Positions 17,467-27,208 are shown, counted from the first letter of the stretch. The stretch: DNA of 38,108 nucleotides from Deltaproteobacteria bacterium (GCA_018399135.1 JAGYPB010000026.1:1-38108), one strand, 5' to 3'. Numbers and translations are program-made. Notes: generated by a model from the letters alone, not told the origin.

Positions 17467-18447
17467 ATGCAAAGAGCTCCCTTGACCATACAATCCCTGA
17501 CTCTTACCAGTCCGGTTATTCTGGCTCCGATGGCCGGAATTTCCAACCTGCCCTATCGCCGTATCATGAAATCCTGTGGCGCCGGGCTGGTCTTTAGTGA
17601 GATGGTCAGCGCCAACGGCCTGATTCGTGACGGCGCTAAAACCCAACAACTTCTGACGACTCATACAGAGGAATATCCTCTTGGTATTCAACTGTTTGGC
17701 AATGATCCCCAGGTTCTTGGTGAGGCGCTTTCGAAATTAAAAAACCCGCCGGCGTTGGTCGATCTGAACATGGGGTGCCCGGTTAAAAAAGTGATTCGCA
17801 GCGGCTCAGGCAGCGCCCTTCTACAGGACACCGGGCTAATTACCCGCATCCTGAAAGTTGTCCGCCACTGCGTTACTGGCCCCTTGACCATCAAGATTCG
17901 CTCGGGGTGGGATATCCATCATATCAACTTTCTTGAAGTTGGACACATTGCCCAGGAAGAAGGGGTTGATGCCATCACCCTTCATCCGCGCACCCGCTGC
18001 CAGGGGTTCACCGGCAAAGCGAACTGGAATCACCTTGGTAAACTGAAGAAGTCTCTGAGTATACCAGTGTTTGGAAGTGGAGACATCATGACCGTTGATG
18101 ATGGTATCCGCATGCTTAACGAAACAGGTTGTGATGGACTGATGATTGGTCGTGGCGGCTATGGCAACCCGTGGCTGATCCAGCAGCTGAATGATGCTCT
18201 GCAGGGCAAGCAGATCACCTGCCCCAGCACGGCTGACAAACTGGTAATGATTCACCGCCACCTTGGCCTGCATCGTGAACAGTTTGGTGACTATAAGGCA
18301 CTACTTGAAATGCGCAAACATATCAGCTGGTACGCACGTGGCATGGAAGGGGCCAGTCAGTTCAGATCAAAGGTGCAGGCATGCCAACAATTGTCCGAAC
18401 TTATTTGCCTGACCGATGATTTTTTTCAGCAGGGTCACCACCTATGA
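17467..18447 (+). CDS. dusB: tRNA-dihydrouridine synthase, DusB/NifR3 family
   Basis: FMN enzyme reducing uridines in the tRNA D-loop; 326 aa. TIM-barrel motifs include VILAPMAGISNLPYRR, the catalytic Cys in DLNMGCPVKKVIRSGSGSAL, and GADAI-like/flavin-site segments ITLHPRTRCQGFTGKANW, VFGSGDIM and DGLMIGRGGYGNPW. The start at ATG 17467 was chosen because family similarity starts at LTIQSLTLTSPVILAPM; an earlier in-frame start at 17428 adds unrelated sequence. SD is weak. Its TGA overlaps the ATG of the next kinase gene (ATGA), forming the dusB-ntrB-ntrC order known as nifR3-ntrB-ntrC in alphaproteobacteria. Confidence 0.93.
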   Translation: MQRAPLTIQSLTLTSPVILAPMAGISNLPYRRIMKSCGAGLVFSEMVSANGLIRDGAKTQQLLTTHTEEYPLGIQLFGNDPQVLGEALSKLKNPPALVDLNMGCPVKKVIRSGSGSALLQDTGLITRILKVVRHCVTGPLTIKIRSGWDIHHINFLEVGHIAQEEGVDAITLHPRTRCQGFTGKANWNHLGKLKKSLSIPVFGSGDIMTVDDGIRMLNETGCDGLMIGRGGYGNPWLIQQLNDALQGKQITCPSTADKLVMIHRHLGLHREQFGDYKALLEMRKHISWYARGMEGASQFRSKVQACQQLSELICLTDDFFQQGHHL

Positions 18448-19574
18448 AAACAACCCACCGCCTGGCCCTGGAAGACTATTTTTCTATCATCGACAACATT
18501 GAAGACGCCGTCATTGCCATTAATCAATCAGGAATTATTATCCTGTTCAACCCGGCGGCTCAAAATTTTACCGGATTCTCCGAAAGACAGGCACTAGGCA
18601 AGGTGTTTTGCGACTATTTCAAGCAACAGAAAAGCCTCTGTGATCTGGCCAGAACAACTCTGCGTGAAGGGCGTTCACTTTCTGACCACGAGTCCGTTAC
18701 CTTCGAATCCCTGGGGCGCCGACGCAAGCGCCATCTCAGTGTCAGCGTCTCACCGATCCTCGCCTCTGACGGCCGGCAACAGGGTGCGATTGTCATCATG
18801 CACGACTTAACCCGGGTACGCTCGCTGGAAGAAGCGGTGCGTCATGCCGATCGCCTCACCATGGTCGGTACTATGGCTGCCGGACTCGCCCACGAAATAA
18901 AAAACCCTTTAGGAGGCATCAAGGGTGCAGCACAATTGCTGCAGATGGAATTGAGCGAACATTCTGAACTACAGGAATACACCAGCCTGATTATCCGCGA
19001 AAGCGAACGTATCAACCGTATCATTGTTGAACTGCTCGATCTTGCCGCGCCGCGTGGAAACCGTCTTGAGCCGGTCAACATCAACAAACTGCTCAACGAA
19101 ATGGTCGCCCTCCACCGTCACAGCGCAACCGCCCGCCACATCAACTTCAAACTTCTTCTTGATCCGAGCATTCCACCTATCTGCGGCGACAGCGACCTGC
19201 TAAACCGTCTGTTCCTTAATCTGCTCAAAAATGCCTGGGAAGCATCTTTCGAACACACCGAGATAATCATTGAAACCAGAATCGATGGCGAATATTATCT
19301 CAGCGTTGAAGGTTCACGCCCGACTCCTCTGGTTCAGGTACGCATCAGCGACCGTGGGCCCGGCCTCTCGCGAACAGAGATGGAACAGGTATTTACCCCC
19401 TTTTACACGACAAAAGATGGAGGTAGCGGCCTAGGGCTGCCTATCTGTCAGAAAATTGTTGCTGATCATGGTGGTTTGCTGCACTTCAATGAGCACCCTG
19501 AAGGCGGCACAATTGTTACTGTTTCGCTTCCCCTTTTGCGTACTGATTGTAGCGAACAAATACAGACGAGGTAA
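18444..19574 (+). CDS. NtrB-like PAS sensor histidine kinase
   Basis: 376-residue soluble kinase without membrane segments. PAS domain (about 12-125, EDAVIAINQSGIIILFNPAA), HisKA with AAGLAHEIKNPLGG (His near 151), then the HATPase domain with LFLNLLKNAWEAS, ISDRGPG, FTPFYTTKDGGSGLGLP. Domain order and H-box are those of NtrB/GlnL, which in enteric bacteria reads nitrogen status through PII. It is coupled to dusB by ATGA overlap and is followed 5 bp later by its response regulator. Without glnA or glnB nearby, a nitrogen role is likely but not proven. Confidence 0.85.
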   Translation: MKTTHRLALEDYFSIIDNIEDAVIAINQSGIIILFNPAAQNFTGFSERQALGKVFCDYFKQQKSLCDLARTTLREGRSLSDHESVTFESLGRRRKRHLSVSVSPILASDGRQQGAIVIMHDLTRVRSLEEAVRHADRLTMVGTMAAGLAHEIKNPLGGIKGAAQLLQMELSEHSELQEYTSLIIRESERINRIIVELLDLAAPRGNRLEPVNINKLLNEMVALHRHSATARHINFKLLLDPSIPPICGDSDLLNRLFLNLLKNAWEASFEHTEIIIETRIDGEYYLSVEGSRPTPLVQVRISDRGPGLSRTEMEQVFTPFYTTKDGGSGLGLPICQKIVADHGGLLHFNEHPEGGTIVTVSLPLLRTDCSEQIQTR

Positions 19575-19579
19575 GAAAT

Positions 19580-21022
19580 ATGGCTATTTCACGCATTCTT
19601 GTTGCTGACGACGAAGAGAGTATCCGCTGGGTACTTTCCAAGGCGCTGAAAAAACAGGGGTACACTGTCGATGTGGCAGAAGATGGCAACCAGGCCAGGA
19701 GCATGGTACAGGAACGCCACTACGACCTTGCGATCCTTGACATCAAAATGCCTGGCGCCAGTGGACTTGAAGTCCTCACATTTATTCGTAATGAACGCCC
19801 GGCAACGCTGGTGATCATCATGACCGCTGAAGCAACCATGGAACATGCCGTTACAGCCATGAAAAACGGGGCCTACGATTACCTGACCAAACCCTTCGAT
19901 CTGAGCGCTCTGGACGCCATCATTTTAAAAGCGACCAAGGCCGCAGAGGTCACCGACCAGATAGATCAACTCAAAAGTGAAATTCAAAGCCAGTACAGTT
20001 TCGGTCGCAGCATCATCGGCAACAGCCAAACCATGCAGAACGTCTACAAAACCCTCGGCCGCGTTGCCGGCTCCGATGTCACTGTCCTGATAACCGGCGA
20101 GAGCGGTACCGGCAAGGAGTTGATTGCCCGCGCTATCCACATGAACAGCCCACGCCTGGGAAAACCCTTTGTCGCGCTCAATTGCGCCGCTATTCCACGC
20201 GAACTGCTGGAGAACGAACTTTTCGGTCACGAGCGTGGAGCATTTACCGGCGCCACAGAACGGAAAGCGGGTAAGTTTGAGCAGGCCGAAGGGGGGACCC
20301 TGTTTCTTGATGAGATCGGGGATATGCCGCTGGAGTTACAAGCAAAGCTGTTGCGGGTGCTGCAGGAAAAAGAGATCACCCGCACCGGTGGTCAACAGAC
20401 AATCAAGGTCAACGTTCGCATCGTTGCCGCAACCAACCAGAATATGGCGGAGCAAGTCGAGACCAGGAGCTTTCGTGAAGACCTCTATTATCGTCTTAAT
20501 GTCGTCCCTATTTTGCTGCCGGCACTGCGCGAACGGCGGGAGGACATTCCGGCACTAGTTGATTTTTTTCTTCAGAAAGCCCGCCAGGATTTTGGCATTG
20601 ATACCATTGAATGTAGCGTACAAGCGCTGGAACTACTTAAAAATCACTCCTGGCCCGGCAACGTGCGGGAGCTGGAAAACACCATCAAGCGCGCATCTTT
20701 GCTGTGTCCCAATCATGTGCTGACACCCGCGGATTTCCCTGATCTGTGCACAAAGGGATCAACAATCCCCAATGAAGAGTCCCTGGAAGCGCTGGTCTGC
20801 CGAAAACTGGAAAGCTCACTGGCACAAATGAATTTATGCGAGATGAATAATCTCTACGAGATGGTTTTACACCAGATTGAGCGTCCGTTGATCAATATTG
20901 TCCTGCAGAAAGCTCGCTGTAATCAGGTGCGCGCCGCCGAAATCCTCGGAATCAATCGCAACACCTTGCGTAAAAAAATCAATACGCTGAATATCGAGGT
21001 CAAGCGCACCAACAGCGACTAA
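19580..21022 (+). CDS. NtrC-like sigma-54-dependent response regulator
   Basis: 480 aa. Receiver: ADDEESIRW, phospho-acceptor Asp in [13 protein letters not shown], Thr and Lys in IMTAEAT and LTKPFDL. AAA+ domain: [39 protein letters not shown]-terminal Fis-type [21 protein letters not shown]. It is the cognate partner of the PAS kinase ending 5 bp upstream. The stop TAA shares bases with the stop of convergent dnaB (4-bp overlap). A second such activator, the DctD-like gene, is in this window, but the two receiver/HTH sequences are distinct. Confidence 0.9.
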   Translation: MAISRILVADDEESIRWVLSKALKKQGYTVDVAEDGNQARSMVQERHYDLAILDIKMPGASGLEVLTFIRNERPATLVIIMTAEATMEHAVTAMKNGAYDYLTKPFDLSALDAIILKATKAAEVTDQIDQLKSEIQSQYSFGRSIIGNSQTMQNVYKTLGRVAGSDVTVLITGESGTGKELIARAIHMNSPRLGKPFVALNCAAIPRELLENELFGHERGAFTGATERKAGKFEQAEGGTLFLDEIGDMPLELQAKLLRVLQEKEITRTGGQQTIKVNVRIVAATNQNMAEQVETRSFREDLYYRLNVVPILLPALRERREDIPALVDFFLQKARQDFGIDTIECSVQALELLKNHSWPGNVRELENTIKRASLLCPNHVLTPADFPDLCTKGSTIPNEESLEALVCRKLESSLAQMNLCEMNNLYEMVLHQIERPLINIVLQKARCNQVRAAEILGINRNTLRKKINTLNIEVKRTNSD

Positions 21023-22389
21023 TACCCTTCCTCACGACGTGCCTGGTTTTCGAAACGGGTAAACTCGCCACGGAAGGTCAGATGAACGTTGCCGATCGGC
21101 CCGTTACGTTGTTTGCCGACGATAATTTCAGCATCCTTTTCATGCCCCTTTTCACAGGTCTTATCCCGGCTCTTGCATTCTTCGCAGTATACTGTTTCGC
21201 GGTAAATAAACATGATAACGTCGGCATCCTGCTCAATGGCACCCGACTCACGCAAATCGGCCATCACCGGGCGCTTGTCAGTTCGGCTTTCGAGGGATCT
21301 GTTGAGCTGCGACAAGGCAACAACGGGCACCGAAAGTTCCTTGGCCAGGGCTTTAAGCGAGCGCGAAATTTCTGAAATTTCCTGCTGACGGCTCTCCGGA
21401 TTACTCCCACGCATCAACTGCAGATAATCGACAACAACCAGACCCAGACCATGTTCTGCTTTAAGACGCCGCGCCTTGGAACGAAGCTCAAGCACCGAGA
21501 TGGCCGGGGTATCATCGATAAAAATCTGGGTTTCACTGAGCTGGCCCGCAGCCATGGTCAATTTGGGCCAGTCCGACTCACCCAGATGGCCGGTTCGCAA
21601 GCGACCGGCGTCAACTTTGGCCAACGAACAGAGCATTCGCTGCACCAGCTGCTCCTTACTCATTTCCAGAGAAAAGACAACCGCCGGCAGCGGATTGTCG
21701 TCATGGGTGGTAGCATATTCAATCAGGTTCAGGGCAAAGGCGGTTTTCCCCATGGAGGGACGGGCAGCAATGATGATCAAGTCACTCGGCTGCAACCCGG
21801 CCGTCATTTTATCCAGGTCGAGGTATCCGGTCGGAACTCCGGTTACCAGTTCCTTGCGCTCGTAGAGTTTTTCAATTGTACGGAAGGTGTCCTTGAGAAT
21901 GTCCCGAACCGGAAAATACGAAGGGCGAGTGCGGTTTTCAGCAATCTCGAAGATTGCTTTTTCAGCGCGATCAAGAATCTCTTCCATATTGCCACCATCG
22001 TACCCTTGCGTGGCAATATCAGTCGACACCTCGATCAGCTTCCTCGCCACCGCCTTCTCTTTAACCAGCTTACAGTAGTAGGAAATGTTGGCGGCGGTCG
22101 GGACATAATCAACCAGAGTGGCCAGATAACTGCTTCCCCCGGCGGCATCCAACTCCTGGCGTGATTTGAGCTCAGCAGTAAGGGTCACCAGGTCAGCCGG
22201 TTCGTTGCGCTCGGACAATCGAATCAGACCATGAAATATTTTGCGGTGACTCTCCCGATAAAAATCGCTCGGCACGAGAACTTCCAGAGCACGGTTGAGT
22301 GCCTCGTTTTCCAGCATCACCCCCCCCAGAACGGACATTTCCGCTTCAAGGTTCTGGGGTGGCAAACGATGTGAAGACAATTCGGACAT
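21019..22389 (-). CDS. dnaB: Replicative DNA helicase DnaB
   Basis: Hexameric 5'-3' helicase at the replication fork; 456 aa. N-terminal domain with LPPQNLEAEMSVLGG. RecA-like domain: Walker A AARPSMGKTAFAL, Walker B GLVVVDYLQLM, plus RESGAIEQDADVIMFI and GKQRNGPIG. An uncommon Cys-rich insertion YCEECKSRDKTCEKGH lies just before the last strand pair. The start is ATG 22389 after GGGAGAA; the longer reading from 22524 lacks family similarity. In many bacteria dnaB follows rplI; here it is about 9 kb away from rpsF-rpsR-rplI. It converges on ntrC. Confidence 0.95.
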   Translation of the reverse strand: MSELSSHRLPPQNLEAEMSVLGGVMLENEALNRALEVLVPSDFYRESHRKIFHGLIRLSERNEPADLVTLTAELKSRQELDAAGGSSYLATLVDYVPTAANISYYCKLVKEKAVARKLIEVSTDIATQGYDGGNMEEILDRAEKAIFEIAENRTRPSYFPVRDILKDTFRTIEKLYERKELVTGVPTGYLDLDKMTAGLQPSDLIIIAARPSMGKTAFALNLIEYATTHDDNPLPAVVFSLEMSKEQLVQRMLCSLAKVDAGRLRTGHLGESDWPKLTMAAGQLSETQIFIDDTPAISVLELRSKARRLKAEHGLGLVVVDYLQLMRGSNPESRQQEISEISRSLKALAKELSVPVVALSQLNRSLESRTDKRPVMADLRESGAIEQDADVIMFIYRETVYCEECKSRDKTCEKGHEKDAEIIVGKQRNGPIGNVHLTFRGEFTRFENQARREEGY

Positions 22390-22446
22390 ACATTTTCTCC
22401 CAACAACTGACAGTGTCGGCAAGATAGCAGGAAAAAGCAACGACAC

Positions 22447-22485
22447 AAAACAAAAAGAGGATCCGTAAACAGACCCTCTTTTTTT
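22447..22485 (-). terminator. Rho-independent terminator of the diguanylate cyclase gene
   Basis: AAAAAGAGG (22452-22460) and CCTCTTTTT (22475-22483) form a stem; the minus-strand transcript ends CCTCTTTTTGTTTT. It lies between the GGDEF gene stop and the dnaB start and partly works in both directions. Confidence 0.85.
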
Positions 22486-22527
22486 CAACCTGACTGACTG
22501 CCATGACGGCGCTAAAAAAACCACTCT

Positions 22528-24483
22528 CTAAAATAATGGCGTTCCCATGCTCTGGCGCTTACGCAGTCGTTTATCCTGATACATCAGGTCATCGGCACGA
22601 CGCATGGTATCTTCGAGGCCTGTCCCAGCCCCTTCACTGGTAGAAACCCCGACGGAAATCCCCAGCGGCAAATCCTTACGGTTGCCGTTATAAACATCAA
22701 CAGCCTGCTGAATCCGCCGGGCTACCATTTCACCGGTTTTCTGATCGGTAGAGGGCATAAGAACGATGAATTCATCACCCCCCACCCGGGCGAGGATATC
22801 GTCTTTGCGCAGACATTTACGCATCAGGTTTGATGCGGCCTGCAGCAACTCGTCCCCTTTTTTGTGGCCGAACGTGTCGTTAGCCAGTTTCAAACCATCA
22901 AGATCGGCAGCAATAATGGTTAGCGGATAACTACGACCGCCCTCCAATCGCCCTATTTCACTTTCCAGGAAGGCTCGATTGTACAGATCCGTCAACTTGT
23001 CGCGCAGGCTGAGGTATTCCAGCTGCTCTTCAGTTTTCTTACGGCTGGTGATGTCGGTGTTACTGCTGCGGATACCGACAAACTCATCTTTTTCACCGTA
23101 AACAGGGAGACAGGTATGATCGATCCACTTAATCTCCCCTTCACGGGTCACGATCCGGAACTGAATCCCACTAAGATCTTGCTGCAACGTTGCATCATGG
23201 ACGTGAACCATCCATGTTTCCAGGTCTTCCGGGTGAACCATCTGCCTGATCAGTTCGGGATTTTCTTGCAATTCCTGTTCTGAATAACCGGTGATCCGTT
23301 CACAGGCAGGAGATGTATAGATAATTTCCCCATCAGGGTTCTGCCAGAGAATCCAGTCGGTTGCCACGTCGGAAATAGTTTTAAACAGCTTCTTGCTGTC
23401 CTGTAGTTCTTTTCTGCTTACACTCAAGGATTGCCGCATAATTTCCATGGTCGTAGCGAGCAGACCGATTTCGTCGCTGGTCTTTACCCGGATCGGACGT
23501 TCAAGATCGCCGGAGGCGAAGGCTTTTGCCTTGTCAACCAGATACGTCAGGGGTTTCAAAAAGAAGCGGATCAAAGACGCAATCACCAGAAATCCGAATC
23601 CAACCATCAGTAACCCATAGAGAATACTGGTATTGCGCTGATTTAACGCCAACCCAAGAATCTCGGAATTATCATGGATGCGCTTGACATGAAAATTCAC
23701 CTGACCGTTAAAATCCTGAATAGGGATGATCTGAACAAACTCACTATTGACCCGGAAAAACAGGTCCTGATTAGCCCTGATAGTGTTCAAATCTTCATCG
23801 GAAAGATTGATCAAACACATGCGATCAGAAGTACCAGCGATACGCCGATGATCCCCCTCTTTGTGTGAGCACAAAAACCATTCACCAAACACTGCGCGTT
23901 TCCAGATATTGAGAATCCGCTCCTCTAAAAACATCCCCAATTCCAACGCACCAATGTAAGCGCCCTCATAAAATACTGGCTCAATATGGCGCAGCGCGTA
24001 ACCATTGATCCCCTCTTCCCAACCAACAACAGACTTTCTGGTACGGTTAACCTCTTCCACCATCGGGCGCAAATCAGTCAAGTCATCACCATAAACATCG
24101 GGGCGGTGGGCACGAAAAAAAGTTCGATTATCAGGCAGATGAAAATGATAAATATCAATATCAGAGCGCCGTAAAAGCTCCCCTGCAGCAAGGGCTCTGG
24201 TAGCAAGATCCTGTCGGTCTCTACGTGCAAAGGCCCCAATCAGATTGTCGTTGAGCAGCATTTGGCTAATGGAAGCGTTGAGAATCTGCCGGTTGACGTG
24301 AAAACGCCGCGGCACTACATCGCTCGCCATCTGAGCTGTTTCCTTTTCTTTTTCGGCAATAATCCTGGTGGTATCAAGCTGCGATTTAACAACAATAAAG
24401 CCCAACAGCAACAGAAACAGAATTCCGATGCAGCCAAGCATCTTGGTATAAAGGTGGGTTTTATTGATCGGCTCCAGCTTCAA
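22528..24483 (-). CDS. Membrane diguanylate cyclase (sensor-HAMP-PAS-GGDEF)
   Basis: 651 aa, inner membrane. TM1 about 15-33 (GCIGILFLLLLGFIVV), periplasmic ligand-sensor domain about 40-295 with several Cys, TM2 about 300-318 (YGLLMVGFGFLVIASL), HAMP about 318-370, PAS with PAC about 375-495 (ETISDVATDW-like start, GEIKWIDHTCLPVYG), and GGDEF about 500-645. The active-site motif is intact (VGGDEFIVLMP) and the RKDD five residues before it is the RxxD product-inhibition site, so it should make c-di-GMP and be feedback-inhibited. The start codon read is TTG at 24483 after GGAGA; an ATG at 24444 would remove the first helix's basic end. It is flanked upstream by MITE copy 2. Confidence 0.9.
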   Translation of the reverse strand: MKLEPINKTHLYTKMLGCIGILFLLLLGFIVVKSQLDTTRIIAEKEKETAQMASDVVPRRFHVNRQILNASISQMLLNDNLIGAFARRDRQDLATRALAAGELLRRSDIDIYHFHLPDNRTFFRAHRPDVYGDDLTDLRPMVEEVNRTRKSVVGWEEGINGYALRHIEPVFYEGAYIGALELGMFLEERILNIWKRAVFGEWFLCSHKEGDHRRIAGTSDRMCLINLSDEDLNTIRANQDLFFRVNSEFVQIIPIQDFNGQVNFHVKRIHDNSEILGLALNQRNTSILYGLLMVGFGFLVIASLIRFFLKPLTYLVDKAKAFASGDLERPIRVKTSDEIGLLATTMEIMRQSLSVSRKELQDSKKLFKTISDVATDWILWQNPDGEIIYTSPACERITGYSEQELQENPELIRQMVHPEDLETWMVHVHDATLQQDLSGIQFRIVTREGEIKWIDHTCLPVYGEKDEFVGIRSSNTDITSRKKTEEQLEYLSLRDKLTDLYNRAFLESEIGRLEGGRSYPLTIIAADLDGLKLANDTFGHKKGDELLQAASNLMRKCLRKDDILARVGGDEFIVLMPSTDQKTGEMVARRIQQAVDVYNGNRKDLPLGISVGVSTSEGAGTGLEDTMRRADDLMYQDKRLRKRQSMGTPLF

Positions 24484-24549
24484 CGACAGGATCTCCGTAC
24501 ATGAAATTTATCTGTAAACTCTTATCAACGCCCCCAACCTTATTTTATT

Positions 24550-24652
24550 GTATCTGTTCAGCTCCGGGTCTTCGGATCCTATGTCAAGGGACGCTATTCA
24601 TCATCCATGACCGCTTGCTGTCGCCGGCCATGATGACAGGCACCCTTGTTAC
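24550..24652. mobile_element. MITE-like element, copy 2, right half deleted
   Basis: Left end GTATCTGTTCAGC and the internal part through CACCCTTG are shared with the other copies. The right outer arm is missing and the sequence ends GTTAC two bases before the hisI stop codon (24657-24655). No flanking 8-bp duplication is visible (ATTTTATT left, GATCAGAC right), which fits a deletion. It lies in the hisI-GGDEF gap. Confidence 0.8.
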
Positions 24653-24654
24653 GA

Positions 24655-25050
24655 TCAGACCGGCAGCAAACCACCATCCGTCGGATTAAGCTTGCGATAA
24701 AAACAACTGGCGCGTGCCTTTCCCGACTCGGGATCCTTAGTATGGCATACGCCATCTCCTTGAGGCTGAACCCGATAAATCAAAGCATCCTGATCGCAAT
24801 CGATATAAATGTCGATAACTTTGAGATAGTCCCCCGACGTTTCTCCCTTGGTCCAAAGTTCGTTGCGCGAGGTCGACCAGAAGGTCGCCATCCCCTTTTC
24901 CAGGGTAATCTGCAACGCCTCGCGATTAACGTAAGCCAGCATCAAAATGCGGTCATTGATCACATCCTGGACGATGGCAGGCACGAAGCCATCTCGTTTA
25001 GCGAAATCAATCAGCGGCATACTACCTTCTTCAAGCTTTTTCCTGTCCAT
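24655..25050 (-). CDS. hisI: Phosphoribosyl-AMP cyclohydrolase
   Basis: Opens the adenine ring of PR-AMP in histidine synthesis. 131 aa, the normal size of the stand-alone enzyme without a HisE fusion. Mg-binding Asp series in YIDCDQDAL; Zn cysteines in that motif, in GDGVCHT and in RASCFYR; substrate motif AYVNREAL and WSTSRNELW. The start ATG is at 25050. No other his genes are seen. Its stop abuts a truncated MITE copy, but the reading frame is complete. Confidence 0.94.
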   Translation of the reverse strand: MDRKKLEEGSMPLIDFAKRDGFVPAIVQDVINDRILMLAYVNREALQITLEKGMATFWSTSRNELWTKGETSGDYLKVIDIYIDCDQDALIYRVQPQGDGVCHTKDPESGKARASCFYRKLNPTDGGLLPV

Positions 25051-25174
25051 AAATACCCACCCGCTCCTGCAAATTAAAAAAAGCTCAACCCGCTTATTCT
25101 GTCAATAAGTATTTATTACTTCAAGCACAGTTTTATTAAAACGGTTCCTAACCAACTTTTTTCCGCTCGACGAC

Positions 25175-25215
25175 GAAAAAGGGGCACCGGCCAGAATGCC
25201 CGATACCCCTTTTTC
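25175..25215. terminator. Bidirectional terminator downstream of hcp
   Basis: GAAAAAGGGG (25175-25184) and CCCCTTTTTC (25206-25215) form a long stem with T-runs on both strands, in the 396-bp hcp-hisI gap. Confidence 0.7.
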
Positions 25216-25237
25216 ATTGTTCCTGCCCTCGTGCAAT

Positions 25238-25257
25238 CCCCGGCAAAACAGCCGGGG
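25238..25257. terminator. Second hairpin in hcp-hisI gap
   Basis: CCCCGGC / GCCGGGG with loop AAAACA, a perfect 7-bp stem but no T-run. Together with the MITE and the stem at 25175, three structured blocks fill this gap. Confidence 0.45.
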
Positions 25258-25280
25258 CTACAACAGAGCAATCTTTATTT

Positions 25281-25427
25281 GTATCTGTTGAGCACCGGGG
25301 CTTCGGATCCTATGTCAAGGGACGCTTGTCGTCATCCATGACCGCTTGCCGTCGCCGTCCTTGGCGACAGACACCCTTGCCACAGGATCCGAAGGCCCTG
25401 CGCAAGTATAGAGAGCTGAATAGTTAC
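25281..25427. mobile_element. MITE-like palindromic element, copy 3
   Basis: 147 bp. Ends GTATCTGTTGAGC and GCTGAATAGTTAC are imperfect inverted repeats. Inside, nested arms pair: CTTCGGATCCT (25301-25311) with AGGATCCGAAG (25384-25394), CAAGGG with CCCTTG, and GTCGCC (25351-25356) with GGCGAC (25363-25368). Flanks CTTTATTT (25273-25280) and CTTAATTT (25428-25435) match 7 of 8, a slightly decayed target duplication. It ends 20 bp from the hcp stop. Confidence 0.85.
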
Positions 25428-25446
25428 CTTAATTTTTACTTACAGA

Positions 25447-27078
25447 TCAGTTGCCAGCCATAATCGCGGCAACGTCGCCGGCAACATCACCAGTCGGTTT
25501 GATATCGAAATTTTCCACCAGCACTTTGGCGACATTCGGTGACAGGAAGGCTGGCAAAGTCGGCCCCAAACGAATATGCTTGACCCCCAAAGCGAGTAAA
25601 GCGAGGAGCACAACGACGGCTTTCTGTTCATACCAGGCGATGTCGTAAGAAATCGGCAGATCGTTGATATCCTCCAGACCAAACACTTCTTTAAGCTGTA
25701 ACGCTATATATGCCAGTGAATAGGAATCGTTACACTGGCCGGCATCAAGAACCCGTGGGATACCGCCGATATCGCCAAGATTGAGTTTGTTGTAGCGGAA
25801 TTTAGCACATCCAGCAGTGAGAATAACGGTATCTGCCGGCAGCGCCTCGGCCACCTCAGTAAAATAACTGCGGCCAGCCTGACGCCCGTCACAGCCAGCC
25901 ATGACGACAAAACGCTTGAGGGCACCTGATTTGACCGCGTCAACCACCTTGTCGGCCAGAGCCATGACCTGGGCATGGGCGAAGCCCCCAACGATGACAC
26001 CAGCTTCAATTTCAACAGGAGCGTCACAGGATTTAGCTTGGGCAATGATTGCGGAAAAATCCTTGGCACCACCTCCCCGCGGACGATCGGCGATGTGGGT
26101 TGCTCCCGGCCAACCGGCCATGCCGGTGGTGTAAATGCGATCTTTATAAGCCTCTTTAACTGGTGTAATACAGTTGGTGGTCATCAGAATCGGGCCGTTA
26201 AAGGAGGCAAACTCCTTGTCCTGCAACCACCAGGCGTTGCCGTAGTTACCAACAAAGTGATCATACTTTTTGAAGGCCGGATAATAGTTGGCCGGCAGCA
26301 TTTCACTGTGGGTATAAACATCGACACCGGTGCCTGCGGTCTGTTTGAGCAGTTCTTCCATGTCTTTGAGATCATGGCCGGAGATCAGAATACCGGGGTT
26401 GTTGCGGACACCAATGTTGACACTGGTGATTTCCGGATTGCCGTAGGTGGTGGTATGGGCCTCATCGAGCAGGGCCATGGTCGTCACCGCGACCTCACCA
26501 CATTTCAGCACCTGGCCAACCATATCATCAACACTCAAGTCGCGCGTGGTCGTAGCAAGGGCGGAAATGATGAAATCGTAGATTTCCGGCTTCTCAAAAC
26601 CGAGCACCGCAGCGTGATCAGCATAAGCTGCCATCCCCTTAAGACCGTAAATCAACAGTTCGCGCAGGGAGCGCACATCTTCATTGGCCTGTGACAACAC
26701 TCCAACTTCCGCGGCCTTGGCGGCGTAGCTGCTTTCAGGGCCATTCCAGTTGAGGACATCAATATCACTGCTGTAGCCAATAGCCAACTTAAGGGCATCA
26801 CGCTTGGAGACTGAGGCTTTGATCAGATCAACAAAGCGGTCGTTATCAAAGTTGGCGTTGGTAATAGTCGCAAAGAAGCTCTGGCAGATGAACAGCCCGA
26901 CGGACGGATCCAGTTTGTCCTGTTTTTTAGCTTCTTCGGCGACAACCGCCAAACCTTTGAGGGTATAGACCAACAGATCCTGAAGACCGGCGGTGTCCTC
27001 CTTCTTGCCACAGACGCCGGCGATAGTACAACCGGTTCCCTTTGCTGTTTCCTGACACTGATAACAGAACATACTCAT
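25447..27078 (-). CDS. hcp: Hybrid cluster protein (hydroxylamine reductase), class I
   Basis: 543 aa, the size of the anaerobe (class I) form. The N-terminal cysteine motif [19 protein letters not shown] has spacing C-x2-C-x8-C-x5-C, typical of the [4Fe-4S] class I, unlike the [2Fe-2S] enteric class. Hybrid-cluster ligands are suggested by [38 protein letters not shown] and [10 protein letters not shown]. Hcp proteins reduce hydroxylamine in vitro and act on NO/nitrosative stress in vivo. The start ATG 27078 has AAAGGAGAG upstream. Single gene, divergent from an uncharacterised four-gene operon, with two CRP/FNR-type boxes between. No hcr reductase gene is adjacent. Confidence 0.95.
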   Translation of the reverse strand: MSMFCYQCQETAKGTGCTIAGVCGKKEDTAGLQDLLVYTLKGLAVVAEEAKKQDKLDPSVGLFICQSFFATITNANFDNDRFVDLIKASVSKRDALKLAIGYSSDIDVLNWNGPESSYAAKAAEVGVLSQANEDVRSLRELLIYGLKGMAAYADHAAVLGFEKPEIYDFIISALATTTRDLSVDDMVGQVLKCGEVAVTTMALLDEAHTTTYGNPEITSVNIGVRNNPGILISGHDLKDMEELLKQTAGTGVDVYTHSEMLPANYYPAFKKYDHFVGNYGNAWWLQDKEFASFNGPILMTTNCITPVKEAYKDRIYTTGMAGWPGATHIADRPRGGGAKDFSAIIAQAKSCDAPVEIEAGVIVGGFAHAQVMALADKVVDAVKSGALKRFVVMAGCDGRQAGRSYFTEVAEALPADTVILTAGCAKFRYNKLNLGDIGGIPRVLDAGQCNDSYSLAYIALQLKEVFGLEDINDLPISYDIAWYEQKAVVVLLALLALGVKHIRLGPTLPAFLSPNVAKVLVENFDIKPTGDVAGDVAAIMAGN

Positions 27079-27164
27079 AAAACGCTCTCCTTTTTGATGG
27101 GTTATAGGTTGTTGCTCCTGATATTTCTTGAGTGTAACAGTGCCGCAAATCAGACAAATAAAAA

Positions 27165-27178
27165 TTGACGTAGATCAA
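27165..27178. promoter_or_regulatory. CRP/FNR-family (HcpR-like) box, hcp-proximal
   Basis: TTGACGTAGATCAA has half-sites TTGA and TCAA spaced as in FNR/HcpR operators. The centre is 93 bp from the hcp start; a possible hcp -10 TACACT lies at 27136-27131, placing the box about -45. Confidence 0.7.
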
Positions 27179-27208
27179 AAGCACAACAGAAACATCTTTT
27201 TTATCTTT

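Noticed and set aside
21019-21022. Overlapping stop codons of ntrC and dnaB as a functional signal
   Set aside because: A 4-bp convergent overlap of stop codons is ordinary gene packing.
21451-22164. 237-codon plus-strand open frame opposite dnaB
   Set aside because: Shadow of a clear dnaB; no recognisable motif or SD.
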